From Cryptomeria japonica (Eukaryota > Streptophyta > Pinopsida > Cupressales > Cupressaceae), in NCBI RefSeq assembly GCF_030272615.1, contig NC_081406.1, positions 171,067,361-171,131,360 on the forward strand: a stretch of DNA of 64,000 nucleotides. Direction: 5' to 3'. The position numbers were made by a program, and so were the translations under genes. The notes beneath the pieces were generated by a model, which was not told where the DNA came from, searched no databases, and saw only the letters and a program-made list of their open reading frames with translations. Below, piece after piece: positions 47,072-58,345 of this stretch; the stretch's first letter is position 1, and each line of letters opens with the position of its first letter.

Positions 47072-48747
47072 TGTAGACACATAAATCTGTCCACTTAATT
47101 AAAAGAATATTTAGTATTTATTTGATTATTTAACCATCAATCAATAATTAATTAAATTAATATTTAATTAATTCATCTTAACCCTCATCTCCTATTAATT
47201 AAATAAATTATTCAATTTATTTGATTTAATTCACTTAACCAAATTCAGACCATTAATTAAATAAATAAATCATATTTGTTTAATTAAATCTTCTCTCACA
47301 TTTAAATAAATTAATATTTATTTAAATCCCCCAAAATCCCATCTCTCACATTTAAATAAATTAACATTTATTTAAATCACCTTTATCCTCCACCCACTTG
47401 CATTTTCCTACAAATGCAAGTTGCACAGCTATTTTAAATAAATTATTTATTTAAAATCCTATTTATCCTCACCCACTTGAAACCTTTAATGGTTTCCCTT
47501 AACTCTTCAAACTTAATGGCTTCCTTCTATAGTCTTCTTAAGCCTTTGATGGTTTCCCTTAAAGTCTTCAAACTTAATGGCTTCCTTCGAGAGTCTTCTT
47601 AAGCCTTTAAAGGTTTCCCTTAAAGTCTTCAAGCATTTAATGCTTTATCTTCCTTTTTCTAATTTAAATAAATTAATATTTATTTGAATATCTACCCAAA
47701 TGCAAATTACACCATTTAATTGAAATGAATGATTTTATTTTAATTGAAAATCCCAAAACTCCTCCCACTTGCATTCTCCTACAAAATCCACTTGCATGCC
47801 TAAATCCCTTCTAGATTCTTCTAACTCCTTCTAATTAGCCTAATCCTATCCTAATCATTGTCACATTCCTAAATAAAAGGAAGTCACTTCTCAAAAAGCC
47901 CTCAAAGTCTTCAATAACTATTAAAGGCTTTATGTCTTCAAATGGTTAACCTCTAAAGTCTTCCAAACCATTAAAGGCTCTTACATAACCATTTATGGTT
48001 AACTCACCTTTTACCTTTGGTTAGAGAATTTCCTCTAACTTAACCATCCTTTTGACTCATGGGTCTCTTCAAATCATTTATTTATTTGACTAAGGTAACC
48101 ATTTAACCCTTGCACATTCATATATCCCTTGGATAAAAGGAATATCCATTAACCTAACCCTAACCCAACCCCTTAGGGTAACCATCATGTCCCCTCAAGC
48201 ATTCAATGCTCCTTATCTCTCCTCTCAAGCCTCCTCATGGTGACACTTGTCAACATGCGATTGGGTTGAAAGTCTCACATGGATTGAATATCTTTCAATC
48301 CTAACCCTTGTTAAGATTGCTCAATCTTAACCCTTCATTTCCCCATTTCTTCTATAAATAGAACCCTTCTCCTCAAGCAAAGGAGGAAGCATTAGAGTAT
48401 TGTTGTTATACTGGTATTAGCATAGAGATTTTTCATAGCATCACTATCTACACTTGCATAGCATTTGTTTATCACATCCAACCATCTTGACTCTCCATAT
48501 GGCATCCATGGCTAGTGCTAAACGCTGAGAGCTACACTCATTTGGGACTTGGAGAGGAGAGGAACAAGGGAGGATCAACTATGAGCATCTTGATTAGCAT
48601 TTGGAGGAGTATAGTTTATCTATTCTATATTTGTATGCTTTCTATTTCATGCTTAATATCTCTCTTGATATGCCTATCTAGGATAATCTTTTGTTGCTAA
48701 CAATAACGTTTGTTTCTTGTGCTCTTGTGTGTGTTGCCATCAAACAG
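47072..48747 (+). repeat. element F 3' LTR
   Basis: Starts TGTAGACACATAAATC; the right end is set at 48747 (ATCAAACAG) by the ATTTT duplication, or at 48746 if a CA end is required. Carries three ~60-bp tandem units (47478-47640). Confidence 0.82.
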
Positions 48748-48752
48748 ATTTT

Positions 48753-49289
48753 GTAATCCTTTTTGCAGAGCATCAATTTTCAAGTCCAAAATACCAAAAA
48801 TTGGTAGTTTTAAGTTGGTCCCCCCTTATGTTTAATGGTTTATCATTATAAATAAACTAGTTATACCCTTTTGGACAAGATTCTCTCCTCTAACTTATAT
48901 CATGTTTTTCTTTAAATTATATTATGATTTAATATTTTTCCTCTAATTTCTAATCAACCCCTTTTTAATATTAAAAAACTACTTACAATATTTTAGAAAA
49001 AAATCATATTAAAAATAATAAAAATATGAAAAAAATTATATGTCTAGATTATTGACTTTGAGATCTATAGAAGAGTACTTTTAGATTTTTCAAAAAACTC
49101 ATGTTGTGTGCAGAAAAATTTAGTACAAGTAGAATTGTTTTCAGTTTCTTGAAAAACAATGATGTGGCTGCTAAGTGGGATGCCACCTAAGCATTTCCGA
49201 CTGAAAGGGGTTCGACCAAAATTACTTGTTTGAATTCCTACCGAGGAAAAATTAATCCAACCTTACATTGAATTAGGTTTCACTATTTT
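48753..49289. other. intergenic, AT-rich
   Basis: No gene or repeat recognised. Confidence 0.4.
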
Positions 49290-49830
49290 GATAGCAACTA
49301 GTGTTTCTCTACTTTATCTTTAGGATAGTCATTTTGAATATGACCTTCTCTTTTACAATATGTACACCATATGCGTTGAGGTTCAGATGACCAATCCAGT
49401 TTAGATGTCCCAGTTTATTTTGGAGATAAACCATTCTATCTTCTATTTTTCTATCACGGGTTCTTCCAATTTCTAGCATAATTCCTTGAATTTCCTATCA
49501 TATTTCTTAATATAATTTGTGCCTTGATTTAATTTTCTCATTCTTGTGATGCTTTCTATGGGAACTATTAGTGTCCCAAATTTTAACAAAAATTCAATTT
49601 TCATTACATTCCAAGTGGCTAACTGTTGAGGATAATGATTTGCATACCATTCTAACTCTTCTCCTCACACTAATCTTACAAAATCTAGCAATCCATCCTT
49701 ATCACTAAACTTACCAATATTCTCTCATATGGATTCCAAAATGAAAAATGTTATCTAACATTAGTGGTATCAATTTCAAATTTTGAGATCTTGATGGTTA
49801 TGTGCATGTTGCCAGAATTAATTTTGAAAT
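49290..49830 (-). pseudogene. gag: Ty3/gypsy gag remnant
   Basis: Minus translation shows the retrotransposon gag core around EWYANHYPQQLATWNVMKIE and KYDRKFKEL. A single zinc knuckle CTYCKREGHIQNDY follows, in which the final Cys is Tyr. At least three in-frame stops. No pol follows on the minus strand below 49290, so this is a fragment. It differs from the two-knuckle gypsy gag at 35 and 41.8 kb. Confidence 0.65.
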
Positions 49831-51446
49831 TATTTGATAATTTTAGTTTTATTACTAGTTTTGACTATGACAATTTCTTCTATTTCTTAATATTATTTTG
49901 CAACTTATTTTCTACGCATTTGTTTCTCTCTAATTTGTTGTCAAAATTTTCATCTCTAAGTATCTTGTTGCACCATATATGTTGTTCACTGTCTGATACA
50001 ATTTTATTATGCTCTTCTCTTCTCTTTTATTCTTGTATTTGTATCTTCTTTATCTCTATTTTCCTACTTTTGTATTTGGCTCACGGTCTAGAGGTTTTGT
50101 TGCGTCAAGATCTCTTTTACTCCTTGGTTTATAAATGATATTTTATTTGGTTGCACCTCTTTATTAATCTCCTAATTATCTTCTCCTCCTATTATCTTCT
50201 CTTAATCTCCCTACACTTAATTAACTAAATTTTCTAAATGTTCATCAATCTAAAATGGGGTTCTTTCCAAAATCCGCAAGAGCACGTTGATCAAGTATCA
50301 TCCATTTTGATTGTGATATTGGTGAAAACTTTCAATGAGTGTGGCAGGAAAGAATCCATATTGCTACTTCTTGACCTTGTCAACAATATCCTTTTATCAT
50401 ATCTTTCAAATCATTATTGGATCCCACTTACCATTTCTTGTAGTTTATTAAGTTAATGCCTTTTAAGGTATTGTCTTCTAGTCTACTTCTCTTTTCTCTC
50501 TTTTTGGAAACACTCACATCGATGCACTCAACAACACCCTTATTGGCATTCTCATCTCTTTTCTATATCTTTCTTTTCTCTCTACTGTTTGTCTGTCTCC
50601 TTTCCTCTCTATTAAGGATGACCATTAAATGTCTTAGTCTACTCTTTGATCTCTCTTGAATTTTTATTGTCACCTTTTGTCATTGGTGTTCTAGATTTGG
50701 TCTTGCATTACTCCTATATTTCATCCCACGTTTGTTTAGTTCCTTCAATAGTTAAATATTTTCATTATTTTCTAAACATTTTCCTCCTTCCCATTTTTCA
50801 TCCCCTTAGCGTTGACCCCCTCTCACAGGCTAGATGTCAGGAAGAAATAAATTTTGTTAGTCTTTCTTCATTTCCTATTTTATTTTTGATTTGATATTGG
50901 TTATAATTTGAATTTTTTTTCATATTAAAAACCCCAACAAAACCTATCTAAGGTCCCCACAATGAAACAATTGTTAGCAAGATATATGAAGGAGATAGAC
51001 CAATTTTTTTCTCCCAAAAAATTAATGCTAGTTGTATTTCAATAACCCCAAACTCGGTCCTATTGAGGTTGTAAATAGATTTATTACAAATCTAATCATG
51101 GAACTTAAATAGAAGGAAAACATCATACACATGGTTAAGCTTGGTAATCATATCTCTTATATTAATATCTCATTATATTAAATACATTCCTCATATCTAC
51201 TTAACACGTTCTATCTTCCATCACCATTCTTCACAATATTCTATATCTCTTTTCATCACTTGGTGACTTGATATCTTATTTATACTAATATCTCCTATTA
51301 GGGACACAATCCTTAGATAATATTCCTAAAGACTAATCTATTTCCTATGTTACATATTCTAGAACTCTGTTATGATATTACATTCTTATCTCTCTAGATT
51401 GGTGTCTATATCCCATTTTTTGGTCAATAAAGAGGTCTAGAGCTTG
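49831..51446. other. intergenic, pyrimidine-rich on the plus strand
   Basis: Open stretches at 49764-50894 are rich in Phe, Leu and Ser because of T/C-rich DNA and show no domains. The beginning may be the N-terminal coding region of the gag remnant on the other strand. Confidence 0.4.
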
Positions 51447-51770
51447 GTGAGAGAGAGGGAGGGGTCTAAAAAGGGCCAAAGAGAGAGTGAGGGAGGGAGA
51501 GTTCAAGAAATAGGTCTGGAGCTTGGTGGAGAGAAATTAAGATAGAGAGAGGTAGAGAAATGGAGAGTAAGATATAGGGAGACGTAGAGAAAAGGAGAGA
51601 GATAGAGAGATACGTGATAGAGAAGTAGAAAGAGGAGGGAGGGAGAGAGTGGTAGAGAGATATGTCTAGAGAGGGATAGGCAGAGAGAGATGTGAGATAA
51701 AGAAACATAGAAGGAAAGAGTGAGGGAGAGGTGAGATGGGTCTAGAAAGGGAGGGAAGATGAGAGAGAGA
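51447..51770. repeat. GA-rich simple-sequence tract
   Basis: Imperfect (GA)n/(GAGAGG)n with interspersed TAGAGA blocks; one 25-base phrase (GGTCTAGAGCTTGGTG-like) occurs twice. The long leucine/serine open frames on the minus strand are products of the repeat. Confidence 0.85.
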
Positions 51771-52659
51771 CCATTTTTCTCCATATAATAGGAGCCCATT
51801 ATAACATTCTCATGTTATTATTTACTTTGTGTATTTTCAACGCTTCAATTTGGATTTGCCTTGGGCATCCAACCCAATGGGTTGGGTTGATGTGTCAATG
51901 TCCACAAGTCGGTTTCTACAATTTAAAATAAAGATACAATCTTGAACATGTTGCTTATTAAAATCGCACAATCTTTGAATGTCTATTTAAAAAACACCAC
52001 AATAATGTTGAGCACTCTCTCTTAGCCTTCTAACCATGCAATTTTTTATATGTTAAGGTTTTGATCTTTAATTTCTTTTATTGTTGTCTCCATTTTTTTT
52101 CAACAACCTATGTATGGTATTTTTTGTTTTTATTTTTTGTTATTCATCAAAATTTAAAATAAATCATATTTTTACAAACTAGACTCTATTCTTTCCAAAT
52201 TTAGTAAATGATTTTTTATTAGTTTCCATAAAACTTAGGGGGTGCATGCTCAATTTTTTAATTTTAAAGATGTGTCTATTTTAAAAATTTGTAAAAATCA
52301 TATATTCAATAAATAATTTGCTGAAAAAATAGAGCATAAAATATGTGACATTAGCTAATTTTTTCATCCAAGTTATTTTTGAAATGTTGAAAAAAGTAAA
52401 CATTTTAAAATGTTATGTTATATTTTTTGATAAAAAAGGGAAAACTTTGTGTGTCCCTTATTTGAACCCCTTAATATCTACCATTTAAAAAAATAGTAGT
52501 TTAGAAAGTAGATTCAAAGCACTATGACTCTTGTTCTTATTGTGTCTTCAAATTTTGAGTGTAACTATCTTTAATTTCTCATCAAGGATCAAGATTTTTT
52601 TATTTTAGAAAAAACTGGCTATTTGAGACCCCTCTTTGGTCTACCATTTACATGCACTT
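51771..52659. other. intergenic, AT-rich
   Basis: No gene or element recognised. Confidence 0.4.
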
Positions 52660-53175
52660 ACTCGATTAGAGTGTAATTAAGGTTAGCTTTTAACTAGGAT
52701 TATATTTTAAATTAAATTAGGGCCAGTGTTCAATTATGGTTATGGGTAGGGTTCAATTTAGGTTAGGATTAATGATTATTAGAGTTAAGAGTAGGGTTAA
52801 ATTTGGGTTAAGATTTATTTAGAATAAGATTTTAATAAATTTTAGCATCATGCTAAGGGTTAAGGTTCAATTAAGAATAGGGTTAGTGATCAATTAGCGT
52901 AATGGTTTAATAACAGTTAGGGTTTAATTTAATCAGGGTCAATGTGTAATTAGGGTTAGGTTTAGAATTTAGTTTAGATTAGGTTTAATAAGGGTTAAAT
53001 TTAATTAGAATAAAATTTTGAGTTTAATTAGGGTTTCTATTCACTAATGGTTAGGTTTAGGGTCTAATTAGGAAAATAGTTCGATCAAGGTTAGTGTTTA
53101 ATACTAGTTGGTGTTTAATAAGGATAAAACCGTTAGTTTAGTTATGCTTACTATTCACTTATGGTTAGGGGTATG
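52660..53175 (+). repeat. degenerate telomere-like TTAGGG/TTTAGGG tract
   Basis: Dozens of phrases such as TTAGGGTTAGG, TTTAATTAGGG and GGTTAGG over about 500 bases, all G-rich on the plus strand, with many substitutions and spacers. No perfect array remains. Confidence 0.65.
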
Positions 53176-53529
53176 TTTATTTATTTTTGTCATAGGCTTT
53201 TAACATAAATTTGATATCTAGTGCATGCATAATTGATCTCCTTATATTTATTTATATGTTTTTCCAAAATATTTATAATTTGACTTGAACAATCTTCAAC
53301 ATAGACAATTCAAAATTATTTGTCAATGTTGAAGAATGTTACACTAGACATTTAGCTTTTACATGGTTTGGTTTGATAATAAAATGATTAATTAATCATC
53401 TCAAGGTTAGAGTTTGGAAACACTTGGTAAGCAGCTCCAAATTTAAGTTTAAGTCATAGTTGGTTGTTCTCTCACCTCCATTGCAACATTATTCTTTCTT
53501 GTGAGAAAACAACTATATATGACTTATTT
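53176..53529. other. intergenic
   Basis: No feature recognised. Confidence 0.4.
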
Positions 53530-53546
53530 AAAATAATGAAGTTTGT

Positions 53547-53880
53547 AAGGGTGCATGAGTAGTCGAGTTAGTGTGAAGGCGAGTAGTGAGGCGTAGTGTT
53601 AGGCTAATGATCTCGATGCTACACATCAACTCCAGTTCGATTCTCACTGGTTACCATAAACCCTTTTAGTCCCCACAAATTAGAGTAGTTGGTCTTGAGT
53701 CTTGGGTTTGCTCCCTGAGGTCTTGGGTTCGACTCTCTAGCCCAGATATCACCTTGCCGCGGACATTGGGGGGCGACGTTGGTTACCCCATGGCTGCAAG
53801 GATTAGTCTCACCTCAAGCTCGCCCCGTAAAGGGAACCCGTTGAGCTTGGGTCGTGGGGATACCCTGACAAGAACAACAA
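53547..53880 (+). mobile_element. SINE with 17-bp target duplication
   Basis: A 334-bp GC-richer insert is flanked by a perfect direct repeat AAAATAATGAAGTTTGT (53530-53546 and 53881-53897). Pol III B-box-like sequences are AGTTCGATTCTC (53634-53645) and GGGTTCGACTCTC (53725-53737); a weak A-box-like region lies near 53553-53575. The 3' end is a short A-rich tail (ACAACAA). The size, lack of coding capacity and long A-rich duplication fit a SINE mobilised by LINE machinery. Two B-box-like copies about 91 bases apart suggest a dimeric, tRNA-derived head. Confidence 0.8.
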
Positions 53881-54387
53881 AAAATAATGAAGTTTGTCAC
53901 TTATTATTTGAAGCAGGCCTATCAAGACAGCCAAAAGAACAAAATCATAAAGTATTGTTTTCAACAAAATCAGAAAGACAAAATGAAAAAAATTATTATT
54001 TGAAATTATTGAATATTATTATAATTTTAAAAACTTTCAATGTCTTCTACATATAAATTTACTCTATTTAAATCTACATATGAAATATTAAACTCAAACC
54101 CACAATATATTATCAAGTATATACATTTTTATTTATTTATTCATTTAGTGCTACCCATAACCGATGGATAAGTATTGTGACGTGGCACTGCACCCCATCG
54201 CTGCATACAACATCGCCTCTGGTAAGCAGAAACTAAAATAGAATTTACCTAATCCACCAAAGAATTATATTCCATTCATTTAGTGGAAGACTATTTCTGC
54301 TGGTGTGCCCATCAATTGCAGTGCGATGCCACTTCGACGATGCGTCGTCACCCAATTAGGTGCGTTTGTCCAAAAATAATGACGTTT

Positions 54388-54397
54388 GACACGTGGC
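54388..54397. promoter_or_regulatory. G-box/ABRE-like motif in the duplicated block
   Basis: GACACGTGGC, preserved in the second unit at 56974-56983. The surroundings (GTGGGTCCCAC and nearby) are also conserved. It could be a relic of a promoter, but no gene follows. Confidence 0.35.
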
Positions 54398-54955
54398 ATA
54401 CGTTGAGCGTGGGTCCCACTTTGACCAATTTTGATTATCAGTTCTGTTATGGGATTGTGATATGATCTTTATCTTTGACCTGCTCGTGCTGTAACCATTA
54501 TTCTCCTACATTATGCTTTATAGCTTGAAAAGTAAAAGTTTTGAAGTAAAAGAGAGACCAGAGATTTTGCAATTAGATATACACTCTTTTTTATGTGACT
54601 TGGAGTCGGTAGAAACAACAAACACATTCAAATATACAGAAATTAGAGCAGGTGTAATTAAACTAAAAAAGTTGAAATATTGAAATGAATATAATATTGG
54701 GTAGGGAAAGAGTCTTAGTAGTGGATCATGTTTTAATAGCCGATCACTCCTTGTGTACCCAACCTCCAAATAGTTTCCCACCCTTCTCATAGGAAACTTA
54801 GATGCTCCCTAGAGTCTTGCTATCTAAATCAATTACCATTCTTTCCTTTCGGTTCATTTGGGACCTAGTCCTTTTGCGTGGTCCCTTAGCTATATTTTTC
54901 TTGTCAAGGAGTTGTAATGAAGCATTCTAAGATCAATGGCCAAATTCTTTATACT

Positions 54956-55673
54956 TGTAGATACCCAAATTTGATCACTTATGTTTGGCCAATTTACCCC
55001 TATTTCATCCAATTCCTCATCTTTTTATCTTAAATTGAATAATATCTTAATTATTTAATTAATATTATCCATTTTCCTTTAATCCTCCTAAGTCTTAACC
55101 CAAGATAAATAATTACCTTTAATTATTTACCTCCAACCCTTATCCCCTTCTTCCAACAATTATATAAATAATTATATTTACTTAATTCCCCCTCACATGT
55201 TACATCCTCCTGCATTTCCCACTTGCCTCCTAATCCTTATCCTAATCTCCACCTAATCCCCTCCTTAAATATGTTGAAATCAACTCCTCCCATCACATCA
55301 AGCATATGGGCCCCTTATACAAGCACATGGGCTTGTCCCCTCAAGTACCCAAAATGATTTTTTTATTCCTTTATTCCTCTCTATCTATCGTCCATCTTTG
55401 ATCTTCATCAAGCAATCTCAACCATCAATCTCCTTCCATCCAAAAACCTATATATCTATAACTTAGCTTTTTTTTCAACATCTCTCACTCATTTTACATT
55501 TGAGCATCCTTATGTTGCTAGATTTTCAAGTGAGCACACATCCAAACAATTCTATTAAAAAAATCTACTCAACAAGGGGTTTGATATAGTTTCATTTCGT
55601 TAAATTGTTGTATTGTTTTGTGATTTTGAGTGTTTATATATAACCTTTGGAATCACATTTTTCATTGTACACA
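54956..55673 (+). repeat. possible gypsy solo LTR
   Basis: Begins TGTAGATACCC, like the LTR opening of element F, and may end GTACACA, about 718 bp. The flanks ATACT and ACACT match at four of five bases. It is missing from the second unit of the segmental duplication, so it inserted after the duplication. Confidence 0.45.
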
Positions 55674-57171
55674 ACACTATTTTTTATTCAATTAGATAAC
55701 TTTATTTAATAAGACCTTTAACTTATGCTAATTACATTCAATTTATGTCGACCTTTTCTTGAGATAATTCACTTGGATTTTCTTAAATCCTTAAAGCCTT
55801 TAACACAATTCCATTACTCCTCATTGAATTTGATCTAATATTTCAATTTAAGAAGACCTCCATTAAGCTACATATATAAATTTAATATTTTGGATTTCAT
55901 TATATTCTTTACAACCTATTACTTTTGAAATATGTACAACCACAAATCCTAAAAACTAGCACCAACTCCTAGGATTGCGAATAATATAAACAAATATGAT
56001 GGGTAAGACTTACGTTTAGACGATGACATAGATGGATTACTTCTTGTAAGTAAATAAACCCACCTTCACATTGGCTTCAACTAGATCTAGAAGTTTGTTC
56101 CTAGAAGTGTCCTCATAAAGACTTTTGCAACATAATGATAGGGAAACAAAAAAAATCAGCTATACCCAAATAATATAGGGTCCAAACACTGTCACTAAGC
56201 CTATTACACATTAGATGCCTGTGAAATCTCTTATTAATTTAGTCTTATTCTTATACACGTGTCTAAATAGAACAACTACATGTATATTCATGCGGCTTGG
56301 TTTAATTTGAGTGAACCATACACGTGTACGTTCCTAGACTTAAAAATAGTTACAATAGAGAGTTTTATAATGAAAAAATGCTTGAGCATATTCCTAGACT
56401 TAATATAGTGAAATTATAGAATTTTAAAATGAAAATGTATTTAATCATGTAGCATTCGAGACTCATGCCTACTCTAATTGGAAAAAAGTCACAACTTGCA
56501 AGAAAGAAAAAGGGACACGTACACATCAAATTTGAAAACAAACTTGCATTATCAATGAGAGACCATTACAAAGACCTGGCAGTGCTTTAAAATAGTCTCA
56601 TGTTTATTTAACTCTCATAACATTCATACTAGTAAATATGGCAAGAGAAAACTAACTAGGTTTGAATGTTTCCTCGAATCATTATAGTTTTCCCACTGGC
56701 TACATATGAAATTGCATTGTATAGCTCATCGATGCATACAACATCACCTGTGGTAAGCAGAAACTTATAACATAGAATTTCGTTGAAGTTGCAGGTGGAG
56801 CCCTTGGTCACATCATTTACCTAATTCCATATCCTCCGCTTTGATTGGTAAGTAAAATCCACCAAAGAATTATAGTCTATTCATTTAGTGGAAGACTATT
56901 TCTGCTGGCGTGCCCATCAATTGCAGTGCGAAGCTGTTTGGAAGGTGCATCCTTAAGCTAAACGATGACGTGTGACACGTGGCATACACTCACGTGGGTC
57001 CCACTTTAATCAACTTTGATTATCAGTTTTGGTATGGGATTGTGATAGGATCTTTATGTTTGATTTAGCAAAATCTTATCAATTTTTTTAGCCATGTTTT
57101 TTCTTGTCTTTAAGTGCCTTGAATTGTTCATGACTATTATTCATTTGCTTCTTCAATTTTTATTTTTATTT

Positions 57172-57214
57172 ACATGTATGTGTATGTGTATGTGTACGTG
57201 TACGTGTACGTGTA

Positions 57215-57251
<37 letters not shown>

Positions 57252-57290
57252 GTCTGTCTGTATGTATGTATATACATGCACACACACACA
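57172..57290 (+). repeat. TGTATG/TGTACG microsatellite
   Basis: Imperfect hexanucleotide array ending in a CA run. The cysteine/methionine open frame over it is spurious. Confidence 0.92.
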
Positions 57291-58345
57291 AATGCACATT
57301 CAATTAGATAACTTTGTTTAATTAGAACTTATATTATGCTAATTACATTCAATTTTCGCCAGCCTTTTCTTAAGATAATTCACTTAGAATTCCTTCAATT
57401 GTTGAAGATTTTAACCCAATTCCATTACTCCTCATTGAATTTGATCTAATATTTAAACTTAGGAAGGCCTCGATTAAGTTACATATTTTTGGATTTCATT
57501 ATATTTTGTTCAACCTTTTACCTTTGAAATATGTACAACCACAAATCCTAAAGACTGGCACCAACTCCTAAGATCGAGGATAATATGAAAAAAGGTTATG
57601 GGTAAGACTTATGTTTAGACAGTGACGTAGATGGATTTCTTCTTGTAAGTAGGTAAACTCACCTTTACATTGGGCTCAACTAGATCTGGAAGTTTTTTCA
57701 TGAAGTGTCCTCAAAAAGAGTTTTGTAACATAATGATAGGGAAACAAAAAAAAAACCTATACCCAATATGTGATAGGGTTATAACACTCTCATTAATCCT
57801 ATTACACGTTGGATACTTGTGAAATACTTCTTAATTTGATAGTAACATTTTTATACATGCATCTAAATATAAAACATACATGTATATTCCTATGGATGGG
57901 TTTAATTTGACTCAACAATATAGATGTATGTTCTTATAATTTAAATAGGTACAATAGAGGTTTTAATAATGAAAATATGCTTGAGAATATTCCTAGACTG
58001 TTACAATGGAAATGTATTTAATCATATACCATTCAATACTCATGCCTAACTTGCAAGGAGGAAAAGAGGACACATACAAATAAAATTTGAAAATAAACTT
58101 GCATATAGAAATCATTAATAAGGCTTTATGGAGTTCAACAATCTTAATATTCTACTTTAAAGCTAGACAATAACCCACATGAAATCAATGAGAGATCATT
58201 ACAAAGACTTGGTAGTGCTTTAAAATAGTGTCATGTTTTTTTAGCTCTCAAAACATTCATACTAGTAAATATGGCAAGAGAAAACCAATAGCTAGGTTTG
58301 AATATTTCCTCGAATCATTATAGTTTACCATTGGATATAGTTAGA

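Larger units (their letters stand above)
42535..48747 (+). mobile_element. Ty3/gypsy LTR retrotransposon F with a large internal deletion
   Basis: Two long direct LTRs beginning TGTAGACACATAAATC, a PPT abutting the second, and only the C-terminal part of integrase between them. A likely target duplication ATTTT lies at 42530-42534 and 48748-48752 if the second LTR ends at 48747. gag, protease, reverse transcriptase, RNase H and the PBS are missing. The integrase sequence and the CCAAAAACATTC-rich 3' UTR are of the non-chromodomain plant gypsy type (Tat/Athila-like; lineage not proven). Confidence 0.85.
54186..58345. repeat. tandem segmental duplication (two units)
   Basis: Unit 1 is about 54186-56710 and unit 2 about 56718-58345, in direct order. 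Matching blocks are 54195-54478 with 56726-57063, 55685-56470 with 57295-58060, and 56505-56710 with 58070-58345. Unit 1 carries an extra LTR-like insert (54956-55673); unit 2 carries a TGTATG microsatellite and a short extra piece near 58113-58178. No coding sequence is evident in either unit. Confidence 0.8.

Noticed and set aside
49764-50894. Series of hydrophobic plus-strand frames
   Set aside because: T/C-rich sequence gives Phe/Leu/Ser runs in any frame; no conserved motif, and the coding signal nearby is gypsy gag on the other strand.
51466-51799. Two minus-strand leucine/serine-rich frames resembling membrane proteins
   Set aside because: Produced by GA-rich simple sequence; two overlapping frames are open for the same reason.
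53547-53740. tRNA gene suggested by a B-box
   Set aside because: No cloverleaf could be drawn with a convincing acceptor stem and anticodon; the flanking duplication shows it is a SINE.
57094-57321. Cysteine/methionine-repeat frame
   Set aside because: Encoded by the TGTATG/TGTACG microsatellite.
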